64,000 bases of DNA from Amycolatopsis sp. CA-126428 (GCF_002904335.1 NZ_PPHF01000048.1:124001-188000), one strand, 5' to 3'. Shown: positions 8,475 to 16,981, counted from the first letter of the stretch. The notes: a model not told the origin generated them from the letters alone. A program made the numbers and translations.

Positions 8475-9866
8475 TCAGGTCATCGAGAACATCGAGCCCG
8501 GGTTGAACAGGTTCTCCGGGTCCAGCGCCCGCTTGATCTCCTGGTGCACCCGCAGCCCCACCGGCCCGATCTCCCGGGCCAGCCACTCGCGCTTGATCTT
8601 CCCCACCCCGTGCTCGCCGGTCACCGTGCCGCCCAGGGCCAGCCCGACCTCGAGGATCTCGTCGAACGCGCGCTGGGCCCGCTCGAACTCGTCCGGGTCG
8701 TCCGGCTGGTAGACGATCGTCGGGTGCATGTTGCCGTCGCCGGCGTGGCCGACCACCGCGATGCGCAGGCCCACCTCGGAACTGATCTTCTCGCAGCCGC
8801 GGATCAGCTCCGCGATCCGCGTCCGCGGCACGCAGACGTCGTCGGTCAGCCACAGCCCGTACGTCTCCAAGGCCGTGAGCACCACCCGGCGGGCGTGCAG
8901 GAGCATCCGGCCCTCCTCCAGGTCCTCCGTCGTGTACGCCAGGTCCGCGCCGCAGTCCAGGCAGATCTGCTCCAGCGCCGCCAGCTCGCGGCGGGCCACC
9001 TCACCGCCCGCGTCCGACTGGCCGATCAACAGCGCCTGGCAGTCCGACCCCGCGCCCAGGTCGGTCTTCAGGTACGCCTCCGACGCCTTGATCGAGGACG
9101 CGTCCATGATCTCCAGCAACGACGGCACGAGACCTTCGCGCACCACCCGGGCGACGGCCTCCCCCGCCGCCTCGGTGGTGCCGAAGCCCGCGACCAGCGT
9201 CGCGGGGGCCTGGGGCAGGGGCTTGAGCTGGACCGTGGCCTGGGTGATCACGCCGAGGGTGCCCTCGCTGCCCACGAACAGCCGCGCGAGGTCGTAGCCG
9301 GCGACGCCCTTCACCGTGCGGCGGCCGGTCTTCAGCAGCGATCCGTCGGCCAGGACGACCTCCAGGCCGAGCACCGAGTCCGTCGTCACGCCGTACTTCA
9401 CGCAGCAGAGGCCGCCGGCGTTGGTGGACAGGTTGCCGCCGATCGTGCACCAGTCGTAGCTGGACGGGTCCGGCGGGTAGAACAGCCCGTGCTTCTCCAC
9501 GGCGTTGCGGAAGTCCAGGTTGACCACGCCCGGCTGCACGACCGCGAGCCGGTTGCCCGCGTCGATCTCGACGATCTCGTTGAGCTTGGTCAGCGACAGC
9601 GTGACGCAGCCGTCGATCGCGTTCGCGGCGCCGGACAGGCCGCTGCCCGCGCCGCGCGGCACGATCGGCACCTTGGCCTCGGCGCACGCCTTCACGACGG
9701 CCTGCACCTCCGCCGCGTTCGCGGGCAGGACGACGGCGAGCGGCGTGCCCGAGGGCGCCAGCGGCATCATGTCGCGCGCATATGAAGCCGTGACGTCGGT
9801 ATCGGTGAGCACGGCGCCCTTGCCGAGCAGGTCCCGGAGCCGGGTGACCAAAGCTTCGTTGCTCAT
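8475..9866 (-). CDS. FAD-linked oxidase, GlcD/D-lactate dehydrogenase type
   Basis: A 463-residue flavoprotein of the VAO/glycolate-oxidase subunit D family that oxidises 2-hydroxy acids such as glycolate or D-lactate. The FAD-binding PCMH domain spans about residues 38-215 with VPRGAGSGLSGAANA, PPDPSSYDWCTIGGNLSTNA and GSEGTLGVIT. The FAD-oxidase C-terminal domain follows, ending in VVGHAGDGNMHPTIVY, TGEHGVGKIKREWL and the common end DPENLFNPGSMF. Length and motifs are complete. The 73-base gap to the upstream co-directional PPOX gene allows co-transcription. Confidence 0.92.
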   Translation of the reverse strand: MSNEALVTRLRDLLGKGAVLTDTDVTASYARDMMPLAPSGTPLAVVLPANAAEVQAVVKACAEAKVPIVPRGAGSGLSGAANAIDGCVTLSLTKLNEIVEIDAGNRLAVVQPGVVNLDFRNAVEKHGLFYPPDPSSYDWCTIGGNLSTNAGGLCCVKYGVTTDSVLGLEVVLADGSLLKTGRRTVKGVAGYDLARLFVGSEGTLGVITQATVQLKPLPQAPATLVAGFGTTEAAGEAVARVVREGLVPSLLEIMDASSIKASEAYLKTDLGAGSDCQALLIGQSDAGGEVARRELAALEQICLDCGADLAYTTEDLEEGRMLLHARRVVLTALETYGLWLTDDVCVPRTRIAELIRGCEKISSEVGLRIAVVGHAGDGNMHPTIVYQPDDPDEFERAQRAFDEILEVGLALGGTVTGEHGVGKIKREWLAREIGPVGLRVHQEIKRALDPENLFNPGSMFSMT

Positions 9867-9939
9867 GGCCTCATCGTAAGCCCGGACAGTCCGCAGTGCG
9901 GAAATCTTCTTTCGAAACCAGCCGAAACGGAGCAGCGGG

Positions 9940-10365
9940 TCAGCGGACCAGGCCCAGCAGCTTCTCGACGTGGACGGTCAGCAGCACCCGCTGGTCGGCG
10001 ACCATGGCCGCGCGGTACTCGGCCCAGTCCGGGTGCTCGCCCGCCGCGCGCCGGTAGTAGTCGACCAGCGCTTCCACCGTGTCGTCATCGGGTGCGGCGG
10101 CCGGTGCCGTGAGCGAGGCGCGCCCCTCGACGACGACGTAGCTCCAGCCGTCCTCGCTCCCCACATGGAACGTCACCCGCGGGTCCCGGCGCATGTTCTT
10201 CGTCTTCGCCCGGGTCTCGGTGATCGACGCGATCACCGTCGCCGATGCCGGGTCGTGGAGGTAGGTGATGGTGGACAGCTGCGGCCGGCCGTCGCGGCGG
10301 ATCGTGGCGAGGACGCCGTGGCGGTGGGCGGCGAGAAAGTCCTGCAACGCTGTGTCGTCGGTCAT
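9940..10365 (-). CDS. PPOX-class F420-dependent oxidoreductase
   Basis: A 141-residue split-barrel protein. Motifs of the F420-dependent PPOX group are visible: LAAHRHGVLATIRRDGRPQ, LSTITYLHD, TRAKTKNMRRDPRVTFHV and a C-terminal VHVEKLLGLVR. Such proteins bind F420 (or FMN) and reduce small molecules in the cytosol. It is the first gene of a minus-strand pair with the FAD oxidase and diverges from the marR gene at 10546. A direct repeat GCTTGCATA is seen in the shared upstream region (about 10423 and 10471). Confidence 0.85.
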   Translation of the reverse strand: MTDDTALQDFLAAHRHGVLATIRRDGRPQLSTITYLHDPASATVIASITETRAKTKNMRRDPRVTFHVGSEDGWSYVVVEGRASLTAPAAAPDDDTVEALVDYYRRAAGEHPDWAEYRAAMVADQRVLLTVHVEKLLGLVR

Positions 10366-10509
10366 ACCCTTCTCAACCCGCGGCGGGCGGCGTTGTTCCG
10401 GCGGCAACCCGGGAGAAATCTGCTTGCATACGACAACTAAAGTGTGTTCTGCCACATCACGAGGTACTCCGCTTGCATAACCGCTAGTGAAGGCACATCC
10501 TTGCCTGAG

Positions 10510-10521
10510 GCAACTAGTTGC
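10510..10521. promoter_or_regulatory. Palindrome before marR, candidate auto-operator
   Basis: GCAACTAGTTGC is a perfect 12-base palindrome 25 bases before the marR start. The position and size fit a MarR-family operator that would control this marR-MFS-yceI operon. A related CAACTAAAG lies at about 10433. Confidence 0.45.
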
Positions 10522-10545
10522 AGCCGCCAACCAACGCCGTGAAGG

Positions 10546-11082
10546 ATGACCATGGCACCGAACAACTCCGCCACCCGGCCCACGGCCGAGCTGGACCTCG
10601 CCGACCAGCTCGGGCACGAGCTCGTGCGCCTGGTCCGGCTGATCAACAAGGCGAAGTCGCAGGTCTCCAAGCAGGGTCCGGACGGCATCGAACGGGCGGC
10701 GTACGCGATCCTCTTCACCCTCATCCACGAGGGCCCGCAGCGCACCAGCAAGCTGGCCGAGTCGCTCCACTCCGAGATCTCCACGATCAGCCGGCAGTCG
10801 AGCTCGCTCGTACAACACGGGCTGGTCGAGCGCCAGGCCGACCCGGAAGACGGGCGTGCCTGCCTGCTCGCGCCGACGACCGAGGGCATGCGGGTGTTCG
10901 AAGAGAACCGCAAGAACCGCAACCAATGGCTGGCCGAGGTGCTCGGGGACTGGACCGACGGGGAGATCCAGACCCTGAACCGCCTGTTCGGCCGGCTCAA
11001 CACAGGTATCGAGAACCACTCTCCACAGCTGGCCGACGCGCACGCGTCCGCCGGTGCACCGGCCAAGGGGGCCAACGCATGA
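10546..11082 (+). CDS. MarR-family transcriptional regulator
   Basis: A 178-residue winged-helix regulator. The wHTH covers about residues 45-115 (AAYAILFTLIHEGPQRTSKL, AESLHSEISTISRQSSSLVQ, then the wing ERQADPEDGRACLLAPT). MarR dimers usually repress a neighbouring transporter and release DNA on binding a small ligand. The stop overlaps the start of the MFS exporter by 4 bases (ATGA), so it is the first gene of a three-gene operon (marR, MFS, yceI-like). A perfect palindrome 25 bases upstream suggests autoregulation. ATG 10546 or ATG 10552 are both possible starts. Confidence 0.9.
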   Translation: MTMAPNNSATRPTAELDLADQLGHELVRLVRLINKAKSQVSKQGPDGIERAAYAILFTLIHEGPQRTSKLAESLHSEISTISRQSSSLVQHGLVERQADPEDGRACLLAPTTEGMRVFEENRKNRNQWLAEVLGDWTDGEIQTLNRLFGRLNTGIENHSPQLADAHASAGAPAKGANA

Positions 11083-13673
11083 GCACCACCGTCGAACAAC
11101 AAGTCGTGGCGAAGGAACCACCACGGCTGAGCCACCGCCAGATCGTCACGATCCTGAGCGGCCTGATGTGCGGCATGTTCCTCGCCGCGCTCGACCAGAC
11201 GATCGTCGGCACGTCGATCGTCAAGATCGCCAACGACCTGCACGGCTTCGACCTGCAGGCCTGGGCGACCACGGCGTACCTGATCACCTCGACGATCGTC
11301 ACGCCGATCTACGGCAAGCTGTCGGACATCTACGGCCGCAAGCCGTTCTACCTGGCCGCGATCACGATCTTCGTCGCCGGTTCGCTGGCCTCGGCCTTCG
11401 CACAGTCGATGTACCAGCTGGCCGCGTTCCGCGCCGTGCAGGGCCTCGGCGCCGGCGGTCTGATGTCGCTGGCCATGACCATCCTCGGCGACATCGTGCC
11501 GCCCCGGGAACGGGCCAAGTACCAGGGCTACATCCTCGCGGTGTTCGGCCTGTCCACCGTGCTGGGCCCGGTGCTGGGCGGCTTCTTCGCCGGCATCGAG
11601 CACGCCGGCAGCATCTTCGGCTACGACATCCACGGCTGGCGCTGGGTCTTCTTGATCAACGTCCCGATCGGCATCCTCGCGCTGTTCGTCGTCGCCCGGG
11701 TGCTCAACGTGCCGCACATCCCGCAGAAGCACAAGATCGACTGGTGGGGCGCCCTCGCTCTGGTCGTCGCGGTCGTGCCGTTCCTGATCGTCGCCGAGCA
11801 GGGCCAGAAGTGGGGCTGGGGCGACGGCAAGTCGATCCTCTGCTACGTCGTCGGCGGCGTCGGCGTGATCGCGTTCATCGCGGTCGAACGGTGGATGAAG
11901 GACGCCGCGCTGATCCCGCTGCGGCTGTTCAAGAACTCGACGTTCACCGTGGCGATCATCGGCGGTGTCATCGTCGGTGTCGCGATGTTCGGTGCGATCA
12001 CCATGATCCCGCAGTTCATGCAGGTCGTGCAGGGCTACACGCCGACCGAGTCCGGGCTGCTGATGCTGCCGCTGATGGCGGGCATCATGACCAGCTCGAT
12101 CGTCTCCGGGCGGATCACCGGCAAGACCGGTCGCTACAAGGTCTTCCCGATCGTGGGCACCCTGATGATCGCCGCCGGTGCGTTCTTCTTCGCGCAGGTC
12201 GAATACGACTCGCCGGTGTGGCACCCGCTGGTCGCGGCCGCCATCATCGGCCTCGGCCTCGGCCAGTGCATGCAGACGCTGATCATCGCGGTGCAGAACG
12301 CGGGCCCGCGCAGTGACATGGGCGTCTCGACCGCGTCGGCGACGTTCTTCCGCCAGATCGGTGGTACCGCCGGTGTCGCGATCTTCCTGACCGTCCTGTT
12401 CAACACGCTGATGCCGAACATCACGAAGGCGTTCGGGGGGCAGCTGCCGGCCGGCGCCGGTGCGAGCGTCGGCAACCTGTCCGAGAACACCAGCGTGATC
12501 CAGTCCCTGCCGGAGGCGATCAAGACGCCGATCCTGATCGGCTTCACCGAGTCGATCACCACGGTGTTCTACATCGCCGGTGCGGTGGCCCTGCTGGCCA
12601 CGGTGGTCCTCCTGTTCATGAAGGAGATCCCGCTGACCAACGCGGCCCCGGCCGCGGCGGCCATGGAGGGCGGCGAGGCGCTGCTCGAGGAGGACGACTT
12701 CGCGGACGCGCCGACCGAGATCGTCGAGCCGGTCAAGCCGGTCGACCGCGAGCCGGCTCTCGTGGGCGGCGGGAAGCACGCGCTGAGCACCAACGGGCAC
12801 GGTGACTACCAGGCCGTTTCCGGCGCGCTGCCGATGCCGATCACGAACTCCGTCGCGGACTCCGAGGTCGACACCCCGGTCGGCGCGGGTGGCCTGCCGG
12901 TGACCGGCCACGTCCGGCGCCAGGACGGCAGCCACGTCTCCGGCGCGGCGCTGACCCTGATCGACCAGCGCGGCCGCCAGGTCGCGCGGGCCACCGGGGC
13001 CCCCGACGGCAGCTACTCGGTGCCCAGCCAGGGCCCGGGCGCGTACGTGCTCATCGTGTCGGCGCACGGCCACCAGCCGCAGGCCTCCAGCGTCGTGATC
13101 AGCAACGGGCCGGCGACGGTCGACGTCACGCTCACCGGGTCCGGCGAGCTGACCGGCACCGTGCGGGCGGCCGCGACCGGCCAGCCGCTGCCGAACGTGA
13201 CGGTGACGCTGACCGACGGCCGCGGCGAGGTGAACGGCGCGTTCATCACGACCGCGGACGGCACCTACGCCTTCGTCGGGGTCGGCGCCGGGGCGTACAC
13301 CCTGGTCGCCAGCGGCGCGGGCTACCGGCCCTTCGCGGTGACGCTGACCGTGCCCGACAGCGGCGTCCTGCGCCACGACGTCGAGCTCGCCAGCTCGGTG
13401 CTGCTCGCCGGCACCGCGCGGACCGAGGGCGACCGGGTGGTCCCGGACGCGCGGATCACCGTGCTCGACGCCGAAGGCAACGTGGCGGCGGTCGCGCGGA
13501 CCGACGGCGAAGGCCGGTACGTGGTCAGCGACCTGCCCGCGGGCGCGTACACCGTGGTCGCGAGCGGCTACCCGCCGGCGACCAGCCAGGTGGAGCTGAC
13601 CGGCGGCGAAGCGGACCACGACGTCCGGCTGAGCTACGACCAGGCCCTCGACGAGCTGGTCGACCGCTCATGA
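11079..13673 (+). CDS. EmrB/QacA-type MFS exporter fused to carboxypeptidase-regulatory-like repeats
   Basis: An 864-residue protein. Residues about 20-535 are a 14-helix drug:H+ antiporter of the EmrB/QacA group, with LDQTIVGTSIVKIANDL, the motif A-like GKLSDIYGRKPFY and motif C-like LGPVLGGFFAG. After the last hydrophobic helix (FYIAGAVALLATVVLLF) comes an acidic linker. Then about 260 residues form three tandem Ig-like carboxypeptidase regulatory-like (CarboxypepD_reg) domains, each ending in a variant of DGSYSVPSQGPGAYVLIVSA. A 14-helix topology puts both ends in the cytoplasm, so these normally extracellular-type domains would be cytosolic. The next gene overlaps by 4 bases and carries the same domain type. 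Confidence 0.9.
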   Translation: MSTTVEQQVVAKEPPRLSHRQIVTILSGLMCGMFLAALDQTIVGTSIVKIANDLHGFDLQAWATTAYLITSTIVTPIYGKLSDIYGRKPFYLAAITIFVAGSLASAFAQSMYQLAAFRAVQGLGAGGLMSLAMTILGDIVPPRERAKYQGYILAVFGLSTVLGPVLGGFFAGIEHAGSIFGYDIHGWRWVFLINVPIGILALFVVARVLNVPHIPQKHKIDWWGALALVVAVVPFLIVAEQGQKWGWGDGKSILCYVVGGVGVIAFIAVERWMKDAALIPLRLFKNSTFTVAIIGGVIVGVAMFGAITMIPQFMQVVQGYTPTESGLLMLPLMAGIMTSSIVSGRITGKTGRYKVFPIVGTLMIAAGAFFFAQVEYDSPVWHPLVAAAIIGLGLGQCMQTLIIAVQNAGPRSDMGVSTASATFFRQIGGTAGVAIFLTVLFNTLMPNITKAFGGQLPAGAGASVGNLSENTSVIQSLPEAIKTPILIGFTESITTVFYIAGAVALLATVVLLFMKEIPLTNAAPAAAAMEGGEALLEEDDFADAPTEIVEPVKPVDREPALVGGGKHALSTNGHGDYQAVSGALPMPITNSVADSEVDTPVGAGGLPVTGHVRRQDGSHVSGAALTLIDQRGRQVARATGAPDGSYSVPSQGPGAYVLIVSAHGHQPQASSVVISNGPATVDVTLTGSGELTGTVRAAATGQPLPNVTVTLTDGRGEVNGAFITTADGTYAFVGVGAGAYTLVASGAGYRPFAVTLTVPDSGVLRHDVELASSVLLAGTARTEGDRVVPDARITVLDAEGNVAAVARTDGEGRYVVSDLPAGAYTVVASGYPPATSQVELTGGEADHDVRLSYDQALDELVDRS

Positions 13674-14491
13674 CCGGCTTGCGCGCGACCTTCCGCACGG
13701 CCGAGGGCTGGGCGGTGGAGCACGCGGTGCTCACCGTCACCGACCCGGCCGGGCGGCAGGTCGCCCGGCAGGCGGCCGACGTCCGCGGGGAAGTCGTCAC
13801 CGACGCGCTGGCGCCGGGTGTGTACACGGCCGTCGTCACGGGGGCCGGGTACACCCCGGTCGCCCGGACGGCCCAGATCGCCTCGGACGGCAGCGGCTCG
13901 CTCGGTGACGTCGTGCTGGCCCCGGTCGCCGAGGCGATCGAGCTGCCGCCCGCCGGGCCGTGGGTGATCGACCCGATGCACACGTCGGTGGTCGCGACCG
14001 CGCGGCACCTGGGCATCGCGAGCATCAAGGCGCGGTTCCCGGACGTCTCCGGCCGGATCGAGATCGGCCGCCCGGCCGAGCGGTCGTCGGTGCACGCCGA
14101 GATCAAGGCGGCGAGCATCGACACCGGCATCCGGATGCGGGACGACCACCTGCGCTCGCCGGACTTCCTCGACGTCGACGTGCACCCGGTGATCACCTTC
14201 ACCAGCACGGGACTGCGCCAGCGCGGCGCGGACTCGTGGACGCTGCTGGGCGAGCTGACGCTGCACGGCGAGCGCCGCGAGGTCGAGCTCGAGCTGACCT
14301 ACGGCGGCTGGGGCCCGGACCCGTGGGGCGGCGTGCGCGTCGCGTTCCACGCCGAGACGACGCTGCACCGGAACGACTTCGCGATCAACTACAGCGCGAT
14401 GGTGCGGGCCGGTGTCGCGGCGGTCGGCACGACGGTGAAGATCGAGCTGGACGTCGAAGCGGTGCAGGGCGAAACCTTGCCGCAGTTCTGA
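13670..14491 (+). CDS. YceI-family protein with N-terminal carboxypeptidase-regulatory-like domain
   Basis: A 273-residue two-domain protein. Residues 1-85 are an Ig-like carboxypeptidase-regulatory-like domain (AVLTVTDPAGRQVARQA, ALAPGVYTAVVTGAGYTPVA) closely resembling the three repeats of the upstream exporter. Residues about 97-273 are a YceI lipocalin-like domain: WVIDPMHTSVVATARHLGIA, VHAEIKAASIDTGIRMRDDH, LRSPDFLDVDVHPVITFTST, LTLHGERREVELELTYGG. YceI folds bind polyisoprenoid or amphipathic ligands. There is no signal peptide, so it should be cytosolic. The start overlaps the exporter stop by 4 bases (ATGA). A shared role in carrying a lipid-like substrate to the exporter is inference. 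A strong hairpin follows. Confidence 0.88.
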   Translation: MTGLRATFRTAEGWAVEHAVLTVTDPAGRQVARQAADVRGEVVTDALAPGVYTAVVTGAGYTPVARTAQIASDGSGSLGDVVLAPVAEAIELPPAGPWVIDPMHTSVVATARHLGIASIKARFPDVSGRIEIGRPAERSSVHAEIKAASIDTGIRMRDDHLRSPDFLDVDVHPVITFTSTGLRQRGADSWTLLGELTLHGERREVELELTYGGWGPDPWGGVRVAFHAETTLHRNDFAINYSAMVRAGVAAVGTTVKIELDVEAVQGETLPQF

Positions 14492-14507
14492 AGCACGCTC
14501 CTCCGGA

Positions 14508-14534
14508 GGCCCTCTCACCGCTGGTGAGGGGGCC
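14508..14534. terminator. Hairpin terminator after the marR-MFS-yceI operon
   Basis: GGCCCTCTCACC and GGTGAGGGGGCC pair over 12 bp (one T-G wobble) around a 3-base loop. A weaker second hairpin (TCACCGTTGGTGA) follows. Confidence 0.7.
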
Positions 14535-14622
14535 TTCACCGTTGGTGAGAGCTGAATCTTCGGGCAAGTTCGATTTGCCCGTTCGCCGTGGCCCGTTCAC
14601 CCGGGCCACGTAGGCTCGCGGT

Positions 14623-15297
14623 GTGAACGTCGTGAGCATCGAGGCCGCGGGCGTCGGCGTGAGCTGGCTGGACACCGCCGGACCGCTGCTCGTCTGGGTG
14701 ATCGTGCTGAGCTTCGTGCTGGTCGAGTGCGCGCTGATCGTCGGGCTGTTCCTGCCCGGCGACTCGCTCCTGTTCGGGGCGGGCGTGGTGCTCGCGCAGC
14801 ACGGTTCGGACGCCAACGCGTGGTTCCTGTCGGGGGCCGCGCTGATCGTCGCTGTCCTCGGCAACCAGATCGGCTACTACATCGGCCGCAAGAGCGGGAC
14901 GAAGCTGATCGCCCGCCGCGACGGCAAGGTGCTGAACCGCCACAACCTCGAGCGCGCGCAACGGTTCCTGGACCGGCGGGGGTTCTTCGCGATCGTGGCG
15001 GCCCGCTGGATCCCGTGGATCCGCACGCTGGCCCCGCTGATCGCGGGCGCCGCCCGGATGGACAAGCGCCGGTTCCTGGTGGCGACGACGCTGGGCGGGC
15101 TGCTCTGGGTGCCGACGCTGGTGCTGCTCGGCTACTACGGCGCCGGCCTGCTCGACGCGCTGCCGTGGCTGAAGACGGCGGCGCTGTGGGTCAGCATCGC
15201 GTTCTTCGTGTTCGGCACCGGGTACGGCGTGCTGCGCTACCGCCAGGAGATGCGCCGCCCGGTGGACGCGCCGGACGACAGCAACGCGCGCGCCTGA
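14623..15297 (+). CDS. DedA-family membrane protein
   Basis: A 224-residue DedA/VTT family membrane protein, second copy in the window. Motifs are VECALIVGLFLPGDSLLFGA, GNQIGYYIGRKSG, AARWIPWIRTLAPLIAGAAR (the R-x-x-P-x-x-R motif) and MDKRRFLVATTLGGLLW. Four to five membrane helices are expected, with a role in recycling undecaprenyl-phosphate or other lipid carriers across the membrane. The GTG start lies 10 bases after a GGCTCGCGG stretch that is only a fair ribosome site. It is separated from the YceI gene by a terminator, so it is probably a separate unit. Confidence 0.88.
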   Translation: MNVVSIEAAGVGVSWLDTAGPLLVWVIVLSFVLVECALIVGLFLPGDSLLFGAGVVLAQHGSDANAWFLSGAALIVAVLGNQIGYYIGRKSGTKLIARRDGKVLNRHNLERAQRFLDRRGFFAIVAARWIPWIRTLAPLIAGAARMDKRRFLVATTLGGLLWVPTLVLLGYYGAGLLDALPWLKTAALWVSIAFFVFGTGYGVLRYRQEMRRPVDAPDDSNARA

Positions 15298-15334
15298 GCA
15301 GTCTTGCGGGGGTCCGGGTGGCGGAGCCCCCGGC

Positions 15335-15351
15335 CCGGGGCGAAGCCCCGG
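15335..15351. terminator. Hairpin between convergent genes
   Basis: CCGGGGC-GAA-GCCCCGG, a 7-bp GC stem with a GAA loop, sits between the convergent DedA and VOC genes. A second G-rich/C-rich pair just upstream (GGGGTCC/GGAGCCCC) may extend it. Confidence 0.6.
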
Positions 15352-15363
15352 ATGTCACAGTCG

Positions 15364-15777
15364 TCAGAGCTGCGGATCGGTCCAGATTTCGAGCTGGATG
15401 CCGTCGGGATCGCGGAACACGATCACGCGCGAGCCCTCGAAGGTGCGCGACGGCGCGACCGGCGTGTACGAGACGCCGAACTCCTGCAGCCGGCTCTCCC
15501 ATTCGGCCAGCTCGGCGGCCGAGTGCACCCGGAAGGCGACGTGGTCCAGGCCGGTCCGGCGTTCGTCGAACCCGCGGCGCCCGGTGTCCGCGTGCTGCAC
15601 CAGGACCACGGAGAACTCGTCCCCGGCGGACCGCAGCACGACCTTGCGCAGCCCCGTGTCCGGTTCTTCGCGCCGGGTGACCTCTTCGAGGTCGAGAACG
15701 CGCACGTACCACGGCACGCTGCGGTCCACGTCGGTCACGGTGAGCGCCAGGTGGTGCACGGACATGAGTTTGGCCAT
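15364..15777 (-). CDS. VOC-family (glyoxalase/bleomycin-resistance-type) protein
   Basis: A 137-residue vicinal-oxygen-chelate protein made of two beta-alpha-beta-beta-beta modules. Seen: VHHLALTVTDVDRSVPWYVR (first metal-ligand His), GLDHVAFRVHSAAEL (second His), and the closing module SRVIVFRDPDGIQLEIWTD with the conserved Glu. Family members are metal-dependent dioxygenases, isomerases or binding proteins; the substrate cannot be assigned. The start at MAKL is chosen because GGAAG precedes it; MSVHHL, 12 bases later, is the alternative. It is separated from the next gene by 180 bases that carry that gene's terminator. Confidence 0.82.
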   Translation of the reverse strand: MAKLMSVHHLALTVTDVDRSVPWYVRVLDLEEVTRREEPDTGLRKVVLRSAGDEFSVVLVQHADTGRRGFDERRTGLDHVAFRVHSAAELAEWESRLQEFGVSYTPVAPSRTFEGSRVIVFRDPDGIQLEIWTDPQL

Positions 15778-15914
15778 GGCTTCCGAAGCCGTCCTTTCCG
15801 GTGGCGGCTTCCCCAGAGTTGCACAGCGTTCGATCGCCGAAACCGAGGTGACCAAGTTCCCGGTCCGATCGTGATCTCGCCGTCTCCGGCCGTCTCAGCA
15901 GGCGGACGGGACCT

Positions 15915-15954
15915 ACCGGCGGTCACACCCGTCTTACGGATGGTGACCGCCGGT
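15915..15954 (-). terminator. Terminator of the sugar-transport/EFE operon
   Basis: ACCGGCGGTCAC (15915-15926) and GTGACCGCCGGT (15943-15954) form a perfect 12-bp stem with a 16-base loop. It begins 5 bases after the stop of the EFE-like gene, as expected for the end of the minus-strand transcript. Confidence 0.7.
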
Positions 15955-15959
15955 GACAC

Positions 15960-16961
15960 TCACTGGCTGAGCAGCCGCATCCGGTCCTCCTCGTGGATGC
16001 GCTTGGTCGTCACCCGGTCCGGGTAGCAGCGGGTGAACATGTTCGTGAAGTGCGTGCCGTAGTGGATGCCCTCGTCGCCGCCGGCCAGCGGGCGGACGGT
16101 GACGCCGAACGACGGCTCGTGGAAGTACGCCAGCGTGTACCGCTCCCGGTCCGCGAGCCGCACCTTGTGCGGCGTCGACAGGAGCCGGCCGCCGGTGAGG
16201 AACTGCATGATGTCGCCGGGGAAGACGGTGAACACCGCCGGTTCGGGTTCGACGAAGTGCCACGGCTCGTCGTCCTGGTACATCCCGGCCGTGCTTTCTT
16301 CCGGAAGCCAGTTGCGGCGACGCGGTTCCCCGGGCACCGGCGGCCGGATGAAGAGCCCGCCGACGTCGTCCTGCGCGGCGATCACGAGCAGGCCGTAGTC
16401 GGTGTGCGCGCCGATCCCGCGTTCGGTGGTCGTGGACCGGGCCGGGAACCGCAGCACTCGCATGTGGTGCCAGCCGTCCCGGGTGAGCCGGGTCAGCGTG
16501 TCGATCTCCACGCCCAGCCCGAGCGCGACGAGTTTCAGGAGCTTCTCGCCGATTTCGCCGACCTCGCGGAGGTGGGCCTTCATCGCCGTCCGGTAGCCCT
16601 CGTCCGGCCACGGCACCGGGCCGTGGCACGGCCAGCCTCCGGTGACGCGGGTGTCGGTGAGCGGGATGTCCGGGCACACCGTGAAGATCTCGGAATAGTC
16701 GGCCTCGCCCGCGGTCACTTCTTCACCGGAGGCGATGTAGCCGCTGTAGGTCAGGTCGCTGACGAGTTTTGCTTTCTCCGGCAGGGATCTCGCGAAGAAC
16801 CGCCGGCTCGCGGCGAGTGCTTCGCCGGTGATGCGGTCCTGCTCGGCGGTGGCGGCGACCTGGAAGATCCCGTCGTCCTCCCAGGTCCGGACCAGTTGCT
16901 TACCCAGTATCCGATCGACTGTCGTCCCACCCACCGAAACGGGCAGCTCGAATGTTCGCAT
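15960..16961 (-). CDS. efe: 2-oxoglutarate-dependent ethylene/succinate-forming enzyme (EFE) homolog
   Basis: A 333-residue Fe(II)/2-oxoglutarate oxygenase of the isopenicillin-N-synthase fold, recognised as the bacterial ethylene-forming enzyme. In Pseudomonas syringae this enzyme turns 2-oxoglutarate into ethylene and CO2 and also hydroxylates L-arginine. Long blocks recall that protein: DLTYSGYIASGEEVTAG, EIFTVC, GWPCHGPVPWP, TRDGWHHMRVLRFP, RGIGAHTDYGLLVIAAQDD, LLSTPHKVRL, HFTNMF, RCYPDR. Residues aligned by eye: iron ligands H186, D188 and H265; 2-oxoglutarate Arg R274; arginine-site E81, T83, R168, Y189 and R311; pocket F247 and F280. It starts 71 bases after the SDR gene with AAGGTG as ribosome site, and probably belongs to that operon. 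Activity is inferred, not shown. Confidence 0.88.
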   Translation of the reverse strand: MRTFELPVSVGGTTVDRILGKQLVRTWEDDGIFQVAATAEQDRITGEALAASRRFFARSLPEKAKLVSDLTYSGYIASGEEVTAGEADYSEIFTVCPDIPLTDTRVTGGWPCHGPVPWPDEGYRTAMKAHLREVGEIGEKLLKLVALGLGVEIDTLTRLTRDGWHHMRVLRFPARSTTTERGIGAHTDYGLLVIAAQDDVGGLFIRPPVPGEPRRRNWLPEESTAGMYQDDEPWHFVEPEPAVFTVFPGDIMQFLTGGRLLSTPHKVRLADRERYTLAYFHEPSFGVTVRPLAGGDEGIHYGTHFTNMFTRCYPDRVTTKRIHEEDRMRLLSQ

Positions 16962-16981
16962 TGTTGTTCACCTTTCGCGCG

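Noticed and set aside
10437-13619. A 1060-codon minus-strand open frame over the MFS exporter
   Set aside because: Composition (Arg/Asp/His-rich repeats) is that of an antisense shadow. The plus strand encodes a clear 14-helix exporter.
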